64,000 bases of DNA from Porphyrobacter sp. IPPAS B-1204 (GCA_003724185.1 RHGM01000003.1:372001-436000), one strand, 5' to 3'. Positions 9,592 through 18,802 are shown, numbered from the stretch's first letter. The notes: generated by a model not told the origin, from the letters alone. Numbers and translations are program-made.

Positions 9592-10449
9592 ATGACCCAA
9601 CTTCCTTCCGCCCTCGTCTCGACCGAGTGGCTCGCCGATCATCTGGACGCGCCCGGCATGGCGCTGCTTGATGCCTCCCACCACCTGCCCGCTGCCGGGC
9701 GCGATGCGGCGGCGGAATTTGCCGCCGGGCATATCCCCGGCGCCCGCTTTCTGGGGCTGGCAAGCCTGTTCGATAGCGGGTCAAGCGTGCCCTACGCCCT
9801 GCCGACGCCCGATCAGCTGGCGGCACGGCTGGGCCTGCTCGGCGTGGGGCATCAGGACGCGATCATTCTTTACGATGACAGCGCCATTCGCACCGCTGCC
9901 CGCGCATGGTTCATGCTGACCCAGATGGGGTGGGACAATGTCGCGATCCTTGACGGCGGCTTTGGCAAATGGCGCGCGGAAGCCCGCCCCATTGCCACCG
10001 GCGCAGAGCATGGCGAAGCGGTTGCCCCCGCCCACCTCGCCATGCCGCGGCACGTGCGCACCAAGGCCGATATGCTCGCCAATCTGGACGGTGGCCGCGA
10101 ACAGGTGATCGACGCACGCAGCGCCGACCGTTTCTATGGCACCGGCACTGATCCGGTTCACGGCCTGCCGATGGGGCGCATCCCCGGCGCGCTCAACCTG
10201 CCCTTCACCGAGGTGTTGAACGCTGATGGCACCTACCGGTCGACCGAGGAAATCCGCTCAGCTTTCGAAGATGCGGGCCTCGACATGACCCGTCCGGTTG
10301 TCGCCACCTGCGGCAGCGGCGTGACCGCGAGCGTCTTGCTGTTCGCGCTGCACCTGATCGGCGAAAAGGACACGGCGCTCTATGACGGCAGCTGGAGCGA
10401 ATGGGGCGCCGATCCCGACACGCCAAAGGCGCAGGGCCCCGAGGAATGA
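9592..10449 (+). CDS. sseA: 3-mercaptopyruvate-type sulfurtransferase (two rhodanese domains)
   Basis: A 285-residue tandem rhodanese protein transferring sulfane sulfur to a thiol acceptor. The N-terminal inactive domain carries the GHIPGA motif; the C-terminal domain has the catalytic Cys240 in CGSGVTA, the loop form typical of mercaptopyruvate sulfurtransferases rather than thiosulfate-specific rhodaneses. The stop overlaps the metC start (ATGA), so the two are probably translated together, consistent with a sulfur amino acid role. Confidence 0.92.
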   Translation: MTQLPSALVSTEWLADHLDAPGMALLDASHHLPAAGRDAAAEFAAGHIPGARFLGLASLFDSGSSVPYALPTPDQLAARLGLLGVGHQDAIILYDDSAIRTAARAWFMLTQMGWDNVAILDGGFGKWRAEARPIATGAEHGEAVAPAHLAMPRHVRTKADMLANLDGGREQVIDARSADRFYGTGTDPVHGLPMGRIPGALNLPFTEVLNADGTYRSTEEIRSAFEDAGLDMTRPVVATCGSGVTASVLLFALHLIGEKDTALYDGSWSEWGADPDTPKAQGPEE

Positions 10450-11636
10450 GCGGCGGCGGGGACGAAAAGCACCTGAAGCCCGCCACCCGCATCGTGCGCG
10501 GCGGGCGGCGCAAGGAGTGGACCGGGCCGGTGGTCAACCCTCCGGTCTGGCGCGCATCGACCCACCTCTATGACAAGGACGCCGATCGCCACGCGGCGGG
10601 CAGCAACAATGCTGACGGGCAGTTCTTCTATGGCCGCCGCGGCGCACCGACCCAGTGGGCGCTGGCCGAAGCCCTGACCGCCATCGAACCGGGCGCTTAC
10701 GGCACCCAGCTTTACCCCAGCGGGGTTGCGGCGATTGCGGGCTGTATGCTGGCCGTGCTGAAGCCGGGCGACCGGCTGCTGATGGCCGACAATGCCTATG
10801 ATCCTTCGCGCAGCATGGCGACGGGTCTGCTGGATCGGATGGGGGTGGCGACCACCTTCTTCGATCCCCGCGATCTGGACGCCTTCCGGACGCTGTGCGC
10901 AGCGGGCGCGAAGGCGGTGTGGCTGGAGGCCCCGGGCAGCCTGACCTTCGAGATGTGCGACGTTTCCGCGCTTGCCGCCATCGCCCGCGAGCATGGCGCG
11001 ATCAGCATGATTGACAACACATGGGCCAGCCCGCTGGGTTTCGCCGCGCTGGAGCATGGCTGCGACATCGTGATGATGAGCCTGTCGAAGCATGTCGGCG
11101 GCCATTCCGATCTGATGATGGGCAGCGCCAGCGCGGGGAAGCGCTGGTACACCGCCCTGCGCCGCACCGCGCAGGAGCTGGGGCAGGTCGTCTCGCCTGA
11201 CGATGCGGCGCTGGCCGCACGCGGCCTGCGCACAATGAGCGTCCGGCTGGAGGCGCAGACCCGTTCGGCGCTGACCGTGGCGCAATGGCTGGAGCAGCAA
11301 CCGCAGGTCGCCCGCGTGCTGTGCCCGATGCTGCCTTCCGATCCCGGCCACGCGCTGTGGAGCCGCGATTTCACCGGGGGCTGCGGATTGTTTGCCTTCG
11401 TGCTGGCCAGCGATGATCCCGCCGCTTCGGCCCGCGTTGCCGATGCGCTCGCTCTGTTCGGCATCGGCTATTCCTGGGGCGGGTTTGAAAGCCTTGCCCT
11501 GCCGGTCACGCCAGCCACCTATCGCAGCCTGATGCCCTGCCCGACCGGCGGCGCGCCTGCGCTGCGCCTGTCGATCGGGCTGGAGGATGCTGACGACCTG
11601 ATCGCCGATCTGGCGCAGGCGCTGGCCCAGGCATGA
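10446..11636 (+). CDS. metC: Cystathionine beta-lyase
   Basis: PLP-dependent Cys/Met-metabolism enzyme of 396 residues, expected to cleave cystathionine to homocysteine, pyruvate and ammonia. The PLP lysine is Lys215 in SLSKHVGGHSD; the N-terminal NPPVWRASTHLY and YGRRGAPT segments fit the MetC branch. ATG 10446 overlaps the sulfurtransferase stop as ATGA and has GAGGA just before it, so it is preferred to the in-frame codon at 10401. Downstream it overlaps the MscS gene by four bases. Confidence 0.92.
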   Translation: MSGGGDEKHLKPATRIVRGGRRKEWTGPVVNPPVWRASTHLYDKDADRHAAGSNNADGQFFYGRRGAPTQWALAEALTAIEPGAYGTQLYPSGVAAIAGCMLAVLKPGDRLLMADNAYDPSRSMATGLLDRMGVATTFFDPRDLDAFRTLCAAGAKAVWLEAPGSLTFEMCDVSALAAIAREHGAISMIDNTWASPLGFAALEHGCDIVMMSLSKHVGGHSDLMMGSASAGKRWYTALRRTAQELGQVVSPDDAALAARGLRTMSVRLEAQTRSALTVAQWLEQQPQVARVLCPMLPSDPGHALWSRDFTGGCGLFAFVLASDDPAASARVADALALFGIGYSWGGFESLALPVTPATYRSLMPCPTGGAPALRLSIGLEDADDLIADLAQALAQA

Positions 11637-12727
11637 CCATAGCGGCGCCCCTGACTGACCCCGACGCAGACGGCCTGCCAGAACCGGAGGCCACGGCGAC
11701 CGCGGCTCCCGACCCCGCGCCTGAGCCCACCCCCGATACCTCCGCTCCCGATACCATTGTCAGCGGTGCCGATTCCGTGCGGGAGGACATTACCGAGCGC
11801 AGCCAGACCCTCGGCGATATCCTTGCCCAGCTCGATCGCGTGGCGATCGCTGTGGGTGACTGGCGTATTTCCGCCTTCGACCTCCTGTTTGCAGCGGTCG
11901 CCGCGCTGCTGGTGCTGGCCTTTGCGCTGGTGGCAACCCGCCTGACCCGCAGCGCGCTCAAGCGGCTGACCGGCCTCGACGATACCCAGCGGGTGCTGAC
12001 CGAGAAGATCGCGCAGATCGTGATCTGGGTCACAACCTTCTTCCTCGCCATCGATCTGCTCGGCATCGATCTGACCGCGCTGGCGGTGTTTTCGGGCGCT
12101 TTCGGTCTTGCCATCGGCTTCGGCCTTCAGAAAACCTTCGGCAACCTGATTTCGGGCATCATCCTGCTGATGGACAAGTCGATCAAGCCGGGCGACGTCA
12201 TCGCGGTGGCCGATCAGTCCGGTCAGCAAACCTTCGGCCAGATCCGCAAGATCGGCATCCGTGCGATATCGGTCGTCACCCGTGATGAGCGCGAGTACCT
12301 GATTCCCAATGAAAACCTGATGATCAATCAGGTGGAAAACTGGTCCTATTCCTCGAAGAACGTGCGCATTCAGGTCAAGGTGGGGGTCAGTTATGATGCC
12401 GATATGACGCTGGCCGAAAAGCTGATGCTCGAAGCCGCCGCCAAGGCCGGACGCGTGCTCGACACCCCGCCGCCAACCGTGTGGTGGAACGATTTTGGCG
12501 ACAATTCGGTCAACTTCACGATCCATTGCTGGATCAATGATCCCGAAGAAGGGGTCGGCAATGTCAGAAGCGCGGTGCTCAAGAACCTGTGGGCGCTGTT
12601 CAAGGAAAACGGGATCGAGATTCCCTTCCCGCAGCGCGACATCAATCTTCGCGACAATGCCCAGATGCAGGCCCTGATCGCAGCGCTTGAAGGCCGCCCC
12701 GCCCCCATCGGCGATGACAGCGAATAG
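11633..12727 (+). CDS. MscS-family mechanosensitive channel
   Basis: A 364-residue inner-membrane channel expected to open on membrane tension during hypo-osmotic shock. An acidic, Pro/Ala-rich N-terminus of about 70 residues precedes two or three hydrophobic helices (about 85-180). The pore-lining segment is Gly/Ala-rich (SGAFGLAIGFGLQKTFGNL), as in MscS, followed by the beta-domain (PGDVIAV, then NENLMINQVENWS) and a C-terminal alpha/beta domain. It overlaps metC by four bases. Confidence 0.9.
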   Translation: MTIAAPLTDPDADGLPEPEATATAAPDPAPEPTPDTSAPDTIVSGADSVREDITERSQTLGDILAQLDRVAIAVGDWRISAFDLLFAAVAALLVLAFALVATRLTRSALKRLTGLDDTQRVLTEKIAQIVIWVTTFFLAIDLLGIDLTALAVFSGAFGLAIGFGLQKTFGNLISGIILLMDKSIKPGDVIAVADQSGQQTFGQIRKIGIRAISVVTRDEREYLIPNENLMINQVENWSYSSKNVRIQVKVGVSYDADMTLAEKLMLEAAAKAGRVLDTPPPTVWWNDFGDNSVNFTIHCWINDPEEGVGNVRSAVLKNLWALFKENGIEIPFPQRDINLRDNAQMQALIAALEGRPAPIGDDSE

Positions 12728-12793
12728 CTGAGCTACGCGCCAGCCAATCCATTCTCGCTGGCACGTTGCGCCGCGCTCGCCCATTTGGGCCCC

Positions 12794-13609
12794 ATGCGAA
12801 AGACTGGCACCATCTATCTCGTCGGCGCGGGGCCGGGTCCGGTGGACCTGCTGACCCTGCGCGCCGCCCGCCTCATCGAAGGCGCACGGGTGATCGTCCA
12901 TGATGGGCTGATCGGTCCCGACATTCTCGGCTTGGCCCGCCCTGACGCCCGCCTGATCTCGGTCGCCAAACAGCGCGCCCGCCACACCCTGCCGCAGGAG
13001 GATATCAACGCCCTGCTGGTGCGCGAGGCCTTGCAGGGCCATGACGTTGTGCGCCTCAAGGGCGGCGATCCCTTCATCTTCGGGCGCGGCGGCGAGGAAG
13101 CAGAAACCGCGCGCGCAGCAGGCGTCCCGGTCGAGGTCGTGCCCGGCATTTCCGCCGCCAACGGCGCCGCGGCGGCAAGCGGCATTGCGCTCACCCACCG
13201 TGACGCCTCCAGCATTGTCAGCTTCGTAGCGGGTCAGTGCAAGGGGCTGGCCGAACAGGACTGGTCGGGCCTTGCGGGCAAGGGCCGCACGCTGGTGATC
13301 TACATGGGCGTTTCCACCGCCGCGCAGATTGCCGAAAAGCTGATGGCCGACGGCCTCTCCCCCGCGATGCCCGTCGCGGTGATCGAAAACGCCGCACGCC
13401 CCGAAATGCGGGTGCTGAGGGGCCTGCTCGCGGGCCTGCCCGATCTGGTTGAGGCCGAGGCGGTGAAAAGCCCCGCCCTCATCGTGATCGGCGAAGTGAC
13501 CGCGCGCCTCCAGCGTCATCCTGACGCAAGTCAGGATCGGGCCGAGCTTGGTGCGTTGTTGGCAGCGATCCCGGGTCAAGCCCGGGATGACGGAGTTATC
13601 GCTCAATGA
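12794..13609 (+). CDS. cobA: Uroporphyrinogen-III C-methyltransferase
   Basis: SAM-dependent enzyme of 271 residues making precorrin-2 for siroheme, the cofactor of the sulfite reductase encoded downstream. Family motifs are clear: the N-terminal VGAGPGPVDLLTLRA loop, RLKGGDPFIFGRGGEE, and PGISAANG/ALTHRD. ATG 12794 is preferred to a TTG three codons upstream. The family part ends near residue 240; the last about 30 residues are encoded by a palindromic repeat (13515-13591), so this tail is probably an acquired read-through extension. The stop overlaps the next gene (ATGA). Confidence 0.93.
   Translation: MRKTGTIYLVGAGPGPVDLLTLRAARLIEGARVIVHDGLIGPDILGLARPDARLISVAKQRARHTLPQEDINALLVREALQGHDVVRLKGGDPFIFGRGGEEAETARAAGVPVEVVPGISAANGAAAASGIALTHRDASSIVSFVAGQCKGLAEQDWSGLAGKGRTLVIYMGVSTAAQIAEKLMADGLSPAMPVAVIENAARPEMRVLRGLLAGLPDLVEAEAVKSPALIVIGEVTARLQRHPDASQDRAELGALLAAIPGQARDDGVIAQ
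13515..13591. repeat. Palindromic repeat with nested hairpins at the 3' end of cobA
   Basis: An outer inverted repeat GTCATCC (13515-13521) / GGATGAC (13585-13591) encloses a first hairpin, CCTGAC-gcaa-GTCAGG, and a second, CCCGGG-tcaag-CCCGGG. The second arm shares the 17-base core CCCGGGCTTGACCCGGG (opposite strand) with the hairpin at 56876-56904. It is REP-like and lies inside the open frame of cobA, supplying its terminal codons. Confidence 0.85.
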
Positions 13610-13905
13610 AAATCCTCACCGGCAATGACCTGCGCAGCGGCGCGGTGACGTGGTGGAACGGCACCGGCTGGTCGCTGTTCGTCGATGACGCCGTGGACGT
13701 TGGCGACGACGCCGAGGAAATCCTCGCCCGTGAGGAAGCCGCGCGCCGCGTCAATGTGCCCTACGCCATTGAAGCCACCATCGACGCGGGCGGCCATGTC
13801 CGCCCCGCGCATATCAAGGACCGGGTGCGCGCACTCGGCCCGACCGTGCGGCGCGATCTTGCTGTGCCAACTGCCGACAAGACCGGCTGGGACTGGGTGA
13901 TCTGA
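13606..13905 (+). CDS. DUF2849 protein of the cysI operon
   Basis: A small 99-residue protein with no signal peptide or membrane segment and a WDWVI end. I recognise it as the DUF2849 type that sits between cobA and cysI in many alphaproteobacteria. It overlaps cobA by four bases (ATGA) and the sulfite reductase start by one base (TGATG), so it is part of one tightly coupled transcript. A role assisting sulfite reductase assembly or function is inferred from context only. Confidence 0.85.
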   Translation: MKILTGNDLRSGAVTWWNGTGWSLFVDDAVDVGDDAEEILAREEAARRVNVPYAIEATIDAGGHVRPAHIKDRVRALGPTVRRDLAVPTADKTGWDWVI

Positions 13906-15548
13906 TGTACAAGTATGACCAATATGATCAGGCGATGGTCGATGCCCGCGTGGAGGAATTCCGCGATCAGGCCCGCCGCCGGCTGGAAGGCAAGCTGACC
14001 GAAGACCAGTTCAAGCCGCTGCGGCTGATGAACGGGCTCTATCTCCAGCTTCACGCCTACATGCTGCGCGTCGCCATCCCCTATGGCACGCTCAACAGCC
14101 GCCAGATGGAGGCGCTGGCCGACATCGCCGAGAAGTATGATCGCGGCTATGGCCACTTCACCACCCGCCAGAACATCCAGTACAACTGGATCAAGCTGGA
14201 AGATGCCGCCGATATTCTCGCCGATCTGGCGACAGTGGAAATGCACGCGATCCAGACCAGCGGCAATTGCATCCGCAACATCTCAGCCGATCACTTCGCA
14301 GGTGCCGCAGCGGACGAGATAATCGACCCCCGCCCCTATGCCGAACTGATGCGCCAGTGGTCGAGCTTCCACCCGGAATTCACCTACCTGCCGCGCAAGT
14401 TCAAGATCGCGGTGATCGGTTCCGAGACGGACCGCGCCGCGATGCGGCTCCACGATATCGGCATCCGCATCGTCAGGCGTGCCAGTGATTCTGGGGCAGA
14501 GGTGGGCGCGCAGTTCTTTGCCGGTGGCGGCATGGGCCGCACCCCGATGATCGCCCCGCTGATCCGCGACTTCGTGCCGCTGGATCAACTGATCACCTAT
14601 GCCGAGGCGTGCCTTCGCGTCTACAACCGCTACGGCCGGCGCGACAACAAGTACAAGGCGCGGATCAAGATCCTCGTCCACGAACTTGGCGCTGCGGAAT
14701 ACACCCGCCAGGTCGAGGAGGAATTCGCCCATATGCTGAGCGTGGGGGTCGAACCCCCGCACGAGGAGTTGGCGCGGATTGCGGAATATTTCGCACCCCC
14801 CGCCTTCGTTGATGGGCCCAAGACGCTCGACCGTTCGGACCCCGATTTCGCGCTGTGGGTGGATCGCAACACCCACCGCCACAAGCATGATGCCTATGTC
14901 TCGGCGGTGATCAGCCTCAAGCCCGCAGGCGGCATCCCCGGTGATGCCACCGCCGACCAGATGCGCCTGATGGCGCGATTGGCCAAGCAATACAGCTTTG
15001 ACGAATTGCGGGTGATGCACACGCAGAACGTGCTGCTGCCCCATGTGCGGATTGCCGATCTTCATGCCGTTTGGACCGCGCTTGAAGAAGCGGGCCTCGG
15101 CTCGCCCAACATGGACACTATCGAGGATATCATCGCCTGCCCCGGTCTCGATTATTGCAGCTTGGCCAACGCCCGTTCGATCCCGCTCGCCCAGCGCATT
15201 TCGGAACGCTTCGCGCAAAGCGGTCGCACTGAAATCGTCGGCGAGCTGAAGCTGAAAATCTCCGGCTGCATCAACGCCTGCGGGCACCACCACGCGGGCC
15301 ACATCGGCATCCTCGGCGTCGACAAGAAGGGCACCGAGAATTACCAGCTCTCGCTCGGCGGGAGCGAGGCCGAGGACGTCAGCCTCGCCAAGATCACGGG
15401 CCCGGGCTTCGACGAGGACGGCGTGATCGCCGCTGTCGAAAAGGTCACCGACGTTTACCTCGCCGCCCGTGCCGATGGGGAACGCTTCCTCGATACCTAC
15501 CGCCGCATCGGCATGGAGCCGTTCAAGGAGGCGCTTTATGGCGCATAA
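13905..15548 (+). CDS. cysI: Siroheme nitrite/sulfite reductase (sulfite reductase hemoprotein)
   Basis: A 547-residue siroheme/[4Fe-4S] enzyme giving six-electron reduction of sulfite to sulfide. The cluster ligands are visible as CPGLDYC (C-x5-C) and CINAC (C-x3-C) followed by GHHHAGHIGILG, and the siroheme-contacting RQNIQ/NCIRN segments are present. The placement among cobA, DUF934 and cysH favours sulfite over nitrite as substrate. No cysJ-type flavoprotein is nearby, so electrons may come from ferredoxin or a distant reductase. It overlaps the DUF934 gene by 11 bases. Confidence 0.93.
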   Translation: MYKYDQYDQAMVDARVEEFRDQARRRLEGKLTEDQFKPLRLMNGLYLQLHAYMLRVAIPYGTLNSRQMEALADIAEKYDRGYGHFTTRQNIQYNWIKLEDAADILADLATVEMHAIQTSGNCIRNISADHFAGAAADEIIDPRPYAELMRQWSSFHPEFTYLPRKFKIAVIGSETDRAAMRLHDIGIRIVRRASDSGAEVGAQFFAGGGMGRTPMIAPLIRDFVPLDQLITYAEACLRVYNRYGRRDNKYKARIKILVHELGAAEYTRQVEEEFAHMLSVGVEPPHEELARIAEYFAPPAFVDGPKTLDRSDPDFALWVDRNTHRHKHDAYVSAVISLKPAGGIPGDATADQMRLMARLAKQYSFDELRVMHTQNVLLPHVRIADLHAVWTALEEAGLGSPNMDTIEDIIACPGLDYCSLANARSIPLAQRISERFAQSGRTEIVGELKLKISGCINACGHHHAGHIGILGVDKKGTENYQLSLGGSEAEDVSLAKITGPGFDEDGVIAAVEKVTDVYLAARADGERFLDTYRRIGMEPFKEALYGA

Positions 15549-15993
15549 TCTCGGCACTTCACCCGACGAAGTGCAGTTCCGCTTCCGCGACGATGAACCT
15601 GTCGATCACGGCACGGTGACGGTCGATTCCGCGCTGGAGCAGACCAACGCCAACGCCGTCCGGATCGAGCCGGGCGACGATGCACGGCTGCTGCTGCCGT
15701 TCCTTGATCGCCTCGCGCTGGTCGAGGTGAACTTCCCCAGCTTTGGCGACGGGCGCGGTTACTCCGCCGCCCGCATCCTGCGCGAGGCGGGCTACGCGGG
15801 CGAACTGCGCGCTGTGGGGCAGGTGCTGATCGACCAATTGAGCCACATGCGCCGCTGCGGGTTCGACAGCTTCGCCCCTGACAAGCGGCTGGACGAGGAA
15901 GACGCGCTGCGCGCCTTTGCCACGTGGGAGAATGTCTACCAGCGCGCGGCAGACCGCCGGGCCACCATTGCGGACAAGCGCCATGAAGCCTGA
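15538..15993 (+). CDS. DUF934 protein of the sulfate-assimilation operon
   Basis: A 151-residue cytoplasmic protein of the DUF934 type that follows cysI in alpha- and betaproteobacteria; the family motif FGDGRGYSAARILRE is clear. Biochemical role unknown. ATG 15538 has a strong AAGGAGG just upstream, located inside the cysI coding end, and the gene overlaps cysI by 11 bases and cysH by 11 bases. This coupling argues for a fixed stoichiometry with sulfite and APS reductase. Confidence 0.9.
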   Translation: MAHNLGTSPDEVQFRFRDDEPVDHGTVTVDSALEQTNANAVRIEPGDDARLLLPFLDRLALVEVNFPSFGDGRGYSAARILREAGYAGELRAVGQVLIDQLSHMRRCGFDSFAPDKRLDEEDALRAFATWENVYQRAADRRATIADKRHEA

Positions 15994-16759
15994 ACTCGGT
16001 ATCTCCAGCGAGCCGCGCACCCGCGACACGCTCGATCTCGCCCCGCGCTTTACCGAGCATGATGCCCTGCGGCTAAACCGCATGTTCCGGGGCAGCACGA
16101 CAGCCGAGATGCTGGAAGCGGTGATCCGTGACGGGCTGGCGGGCGATCTGGCCGTAGTCTCCAGCTTCGGCGCGGAGAGTGCGGTGCTGCTGCATCTCAT
16201 CGCCAGCGTCGACAGGTCCGTGCCGGTGCTGTTCCTCGACACGGGCAAGCATTTTGCCGAAACGCTGGCCTATCGTGACACGCTGGTGGAGCGGCTCGGT
16301 CTCAATCTGGTGGTGCTGACCCCCGATGCGGACGAACTCGCCAAGAAGGACGAGACCGGCCTCAGGTGGTCCTACGATCCCGATGGCTGCTGCGAACTCC
16401 GCAAGGTCCGCCCCTTGGAAAAGGCGCTGGCGCATTACGATGCCAGCTTCACCGGGCGGAAATCGTTTCAGGCCACCACCCGCGCCAACCTGCCGCGTTT
16501 CGAAGTGGACACCTCCGATGCGCAGGGCCGCCTGAAAATCAACCCGCTGATCGATTGGGATGCGGGGCAAATCGAAGGCTATTTCATCCAGCACGACCTG
16601 CCGCGCCACCCGCTGATTGCGCAGGGGTATCCCTCGATTGGCTGCTCCCCCTGCACCTCGCAGGTCGCACCGGGGGAAGACCCGCGTTCGGGCCGGTGGA
16701 AGGGCTGGGACAAGACCGAATGCGGCATCCACAAGCCGGGCGAGGAACCGTTTCTCTGA
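15983..16759 (+). CDS. cysH: Assimilatory adenylyl-sulfate (APS) reductase, [4Fe-4S] type
   Basis: Reduces activated sulfate to sulfite with thioredoxin as donor; 258 residues. The nucleotide-binding SSFGAESAVLLH segment is followed by a CC pair (DGCCELRK) and a CSPC pair, the four ligands of the [4Fe-4S] cluster that marks APS-using enzymes and is absent from E. coli PAPS reductase. The catalytic C-terminal KTECGIH is intact. ATG 15983 lies 11 bases inside the DUF934 gene. Last gene of the operon, convergent with the SDR at 16770 with only 10 bases between them. Confidence 0.92.
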   Translation: MKPELGISSEPRTRDTLDLAPRFTEHDALRLNRMFRGSTTAEMLEAVIRDGLAGDLAVVSSFGAESAVLLHLIASVDRSVPVLFLDTGKHFAETLAYRDTLVERLGLNLVVLTPDADELAKKDETGLRWSYDPDGCCELRKVRPLEKALAHYDASFTGRKSFQATTRANLPRFEVDTSDAQGRLKINPLIDWDAGQIEGYFIQHDLPRHPLIAQGYPSIGCSPCTSQVAPGEDPRSGRWKGWDKTECGIHKPGEEPFL

Positions 16760-16769
16760 CGCTTGCGGC

Positions 16770-17687
16770 CTAGAGCCAGCCCTCGCGGGCGTACCACTCA
16801 GCAGTTGCCTTCAGGCCTTCCTCGCCACTGATGCGCGGCTGCCAGATACCCGGAGGCGGCTTGCGGTCGAAGCGGGACACCCAATTGGGGTGGGTCATGT
16901 AGCCCACCCGGTCTGCGGTCAGCTTGGCCTTGTCCCCGCGCAGCAAGCGGTCGGCTGAAGCGGCGGCATCCAGCACGGCGCGCGGCAGATGCGGCGCGAA
17001 CACGCTGCGCTTGCCCACCGCCCTGCCGATCGCCTGCGCCAGCTCCTTGTGGCTCCACCCGCCTTCGCGCCCGTCATCCGGCTCGTAGATTTTCTTCTTC
17101 GTCGGCGCGGCGTTGCTGCCGGCAAGCCCAACAAGAAGCCCGGCCAGATCGTCGGCGTGAATGATTGATGTCGCCCCGCCCGGCGGCAAAGGGACGACGC
17201 CCCATTTGGCGCTGCGGAACAGGTCAAGCATATCAATATCACGCGGGCCATAGACAGCCGGCGGGCGCACCGTGGTCCAGTCGAGCCCTGATGCCTCCAC
17301 CAGCCCTTCCGCCTTGGCCTTGGACGCGCCATAGGCCGACAGACCCGGCATCCGCGCCGAGAGTGAGGAGACGAACACCAGTCGCCCGGCCCCGGCGCCC
17401 TTCATCGCGGCGATGACATTGGCGGTGCCGGTGACATTGGCGGTTTCGAATGCCGCAGGGTCAGGCGTGTTGGTGAGGCCAGCGACATGGATCACCGCAT
17501 CGGCACCGGCCACCAGCGCGGTCAGCGCAGCAGTGTCGCCCAGATCGCCGCGCACCCACTCAACGCCATCGCGCTGAGACTGATCGCGCCGGGCGAGTGC
17601 TCGCACGCCATGCCCCTGCGCCAAAGCCTCGTTCAGCACCGCGCTGCCGACAAAGCCGGTCGCGCCGGTGATGGCCAGAAGACTCAC
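16770..17687 (-). CDS. NAD(P)-dependent epimerase/dehydratase-like SDR
   Basis: An extended short-chain dehydrogenase of 305 residues with the N-terminal nucleotide loop TGATGFVGSA and the active-site region VSSLSARMPGLSAYGASKAKAE, where YxxxK is present. The substrate is unknown; similar proteins act on nucleotide sugars or sterol-like alcohols. It overlaps the proB stop by four bases, so it is the last gene of an obgE-proB-SDR unit, a common neighbourhood in sphingomonads. Confidence 0.85.
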   Translation of the reverse strand: MSLLAITGATGFVGSAVLNEALAQGHGVRALARRDQSQRDGVEWVRGDLGDTAALTALVAGADAVIHVAGLTNTPDPAAFETANVTGTANVIAAMKGAGAGRLVFVSSLSARMPGLSAYGASKAKAEGLVEASGLDWTTVRPPAVYGPRDIDMLDLFRSAKWGVVPLPPGGATSIIHADDLAGLLVGLAGSNAAPTKKKIYEPDDGREGGWSHKELAQAIGRAVGKRSVFAPHLPRAVLDAAASADRLLRGDKAKLTADRVGYMTHPNWVSRFDRKPPPGIWQPRISGEEGLKATAEWYAREGWL

Positions 17688-18802
17688 AGCAGCACCATGT
17701 GATCGCGGTGGATCACGCAGGAGCGCGGCGCGTATCCCAGCCGTTCGGCCTGATCCTCGGCGCGGCGGCCCGCGATCAGCTGCATTTCGGCGGCGTCATA
17801 TTCGGCAAGGCCCTGCGCCAGCCGCTCGCCCTTCAGGCTCACGACGCTGACCAGATCGCCGCGCCGGAACTGGCCCGAGACGCCGACCACGCCCGCCGCC
17901 AGCAGGCTCGCCCCGCCCTTCAGAGCCTCCGCACAGCCCTTGTCCACCCGCAACTCGCCCGCCGGGGCAAGCCTACCGCCAAGCCACGCCTTGCGGGCGC
18001 TGTCAGCACGCACCGGCAGGAACAGCGTCCCGCAATCAGCCGCAACGGCATTGGCGATGGCGGACTCATGCGTGCCGTTGATAATCGCGAGCGCGATGCC
18101 TGCGCGGGTCGCGATTTGCGCGGCTTGCAGCTTGGAGACCATCCCGCCCGAACCGAGGCCGGACGACGAAGCGCCGCTCGCCATCGCCATCACTTCCGGC
18201 GTCACGGCGTCAACCGTGGGGATCAGGGCCGCGCCTTCCGCACGCGGATCACGGTCATACAATCCGTCCACATCCGATAACAGCAGCACCAAATCGGCAT
18301 TGGCCGCCTGCGCCACCCGCGCCGCCAGCCGGTCATTGTCACCGAAGCGGATTTCCTCGGTCGCGACGCTGTCATTCTCGTTGATGACGGGGATCACGCC
18401 TGCCTCCAGCAGCCGGTCGAGCGTGGCCGACGCATTGAGATACCGCCGCCGGTCTTCAAGGTCGCCAAGGGTCAGCAGCATCTGGGCCGCGGTAATGCCC
18501 TCGCCGCCCAGCGCGCGGGACCACAGATCGGCCAGCGCAATCTGACCAACGGCAGCCGCCGCCTGAGCATCGGCAAGGCTGCCGCGACCGCCCTTGGGCA
18601 AGGCCAACCGCGCCGCACCCAGCGCAATCGCACCGGAACTGACCACGATCACCTGCGCGCCTTCGCGGCGCAGCGCTGCCAGATCAGCGGCGAGGCTGGA
18701 AAGCCACGCGACACGCGGCTGCCCCCCGCCGACCAGCAACGCGCTGCCGATCTTCACCACAATCCGCCGGGCGGAAGGAATGTCGGCTAGTCTCGTCAGC
18801 AT
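17684..18802 (-). CDS. proB: Glutamate 5-kinase with PUA domain
   Basis: Phosphorylates glutamate in the first step of proline synthesis. The 372-residue length and two-part layout (amino-acid kinase residues about 1-260, PUA domain about 280-370) are standard. Visible motifs: KIGSALLV, VSSGAIALG, INENDSV, and LLSDVDGLYDRDPR. The gene starts 8 bases after the obgE stop. proC is encoded nearby on the same strand at 24752-25549, but proA is not in the window. Confidence 0.94.
   Translation of the reverse strand: MLTRLADIPSARRIVVKIGSALLVGGGQPRVAWLSSLAADLAALRREGAQVIVVSSGAIALGAARLALPKGGRGSLADAQAAAAVGQIALADLWSRALGGEGITAAQMLLTLGDLEDRRRYLNASATLDRLLEAGVIPVINENDSVATEEIRFGDNDRLAARVAQAANADLVLLLSDVDGLYDRDPRAEGAALIPTVDAVTPEVMAMASGASSSGLGSGGMVSKLQAAQIATRAGIALAIINGTHESAIANAVAADCGTLFLPVRADSARKAWLGGRLAPAGELRVDKGCAEALKGGASLLAAGVVGVSGQFRRGDLVSVVSLKGERLAQGLAEYDAAEMQLIAGRRAEDQAERLGYAPRSCVIHRDHMVLL

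Noticed and set aside
12785-12793. TTG start for cobA three codons upstream
   Set aside because: The ATG at 12794 precedes the family N-terminus directly and TTG gives no better ribosome site.
11519-13606. 695-codon minus-strand open frame across the MscS and cobA genes
   Set aside because: It spans two well-supported plus-strand genes and their junction, as a GC-driven shadow would.
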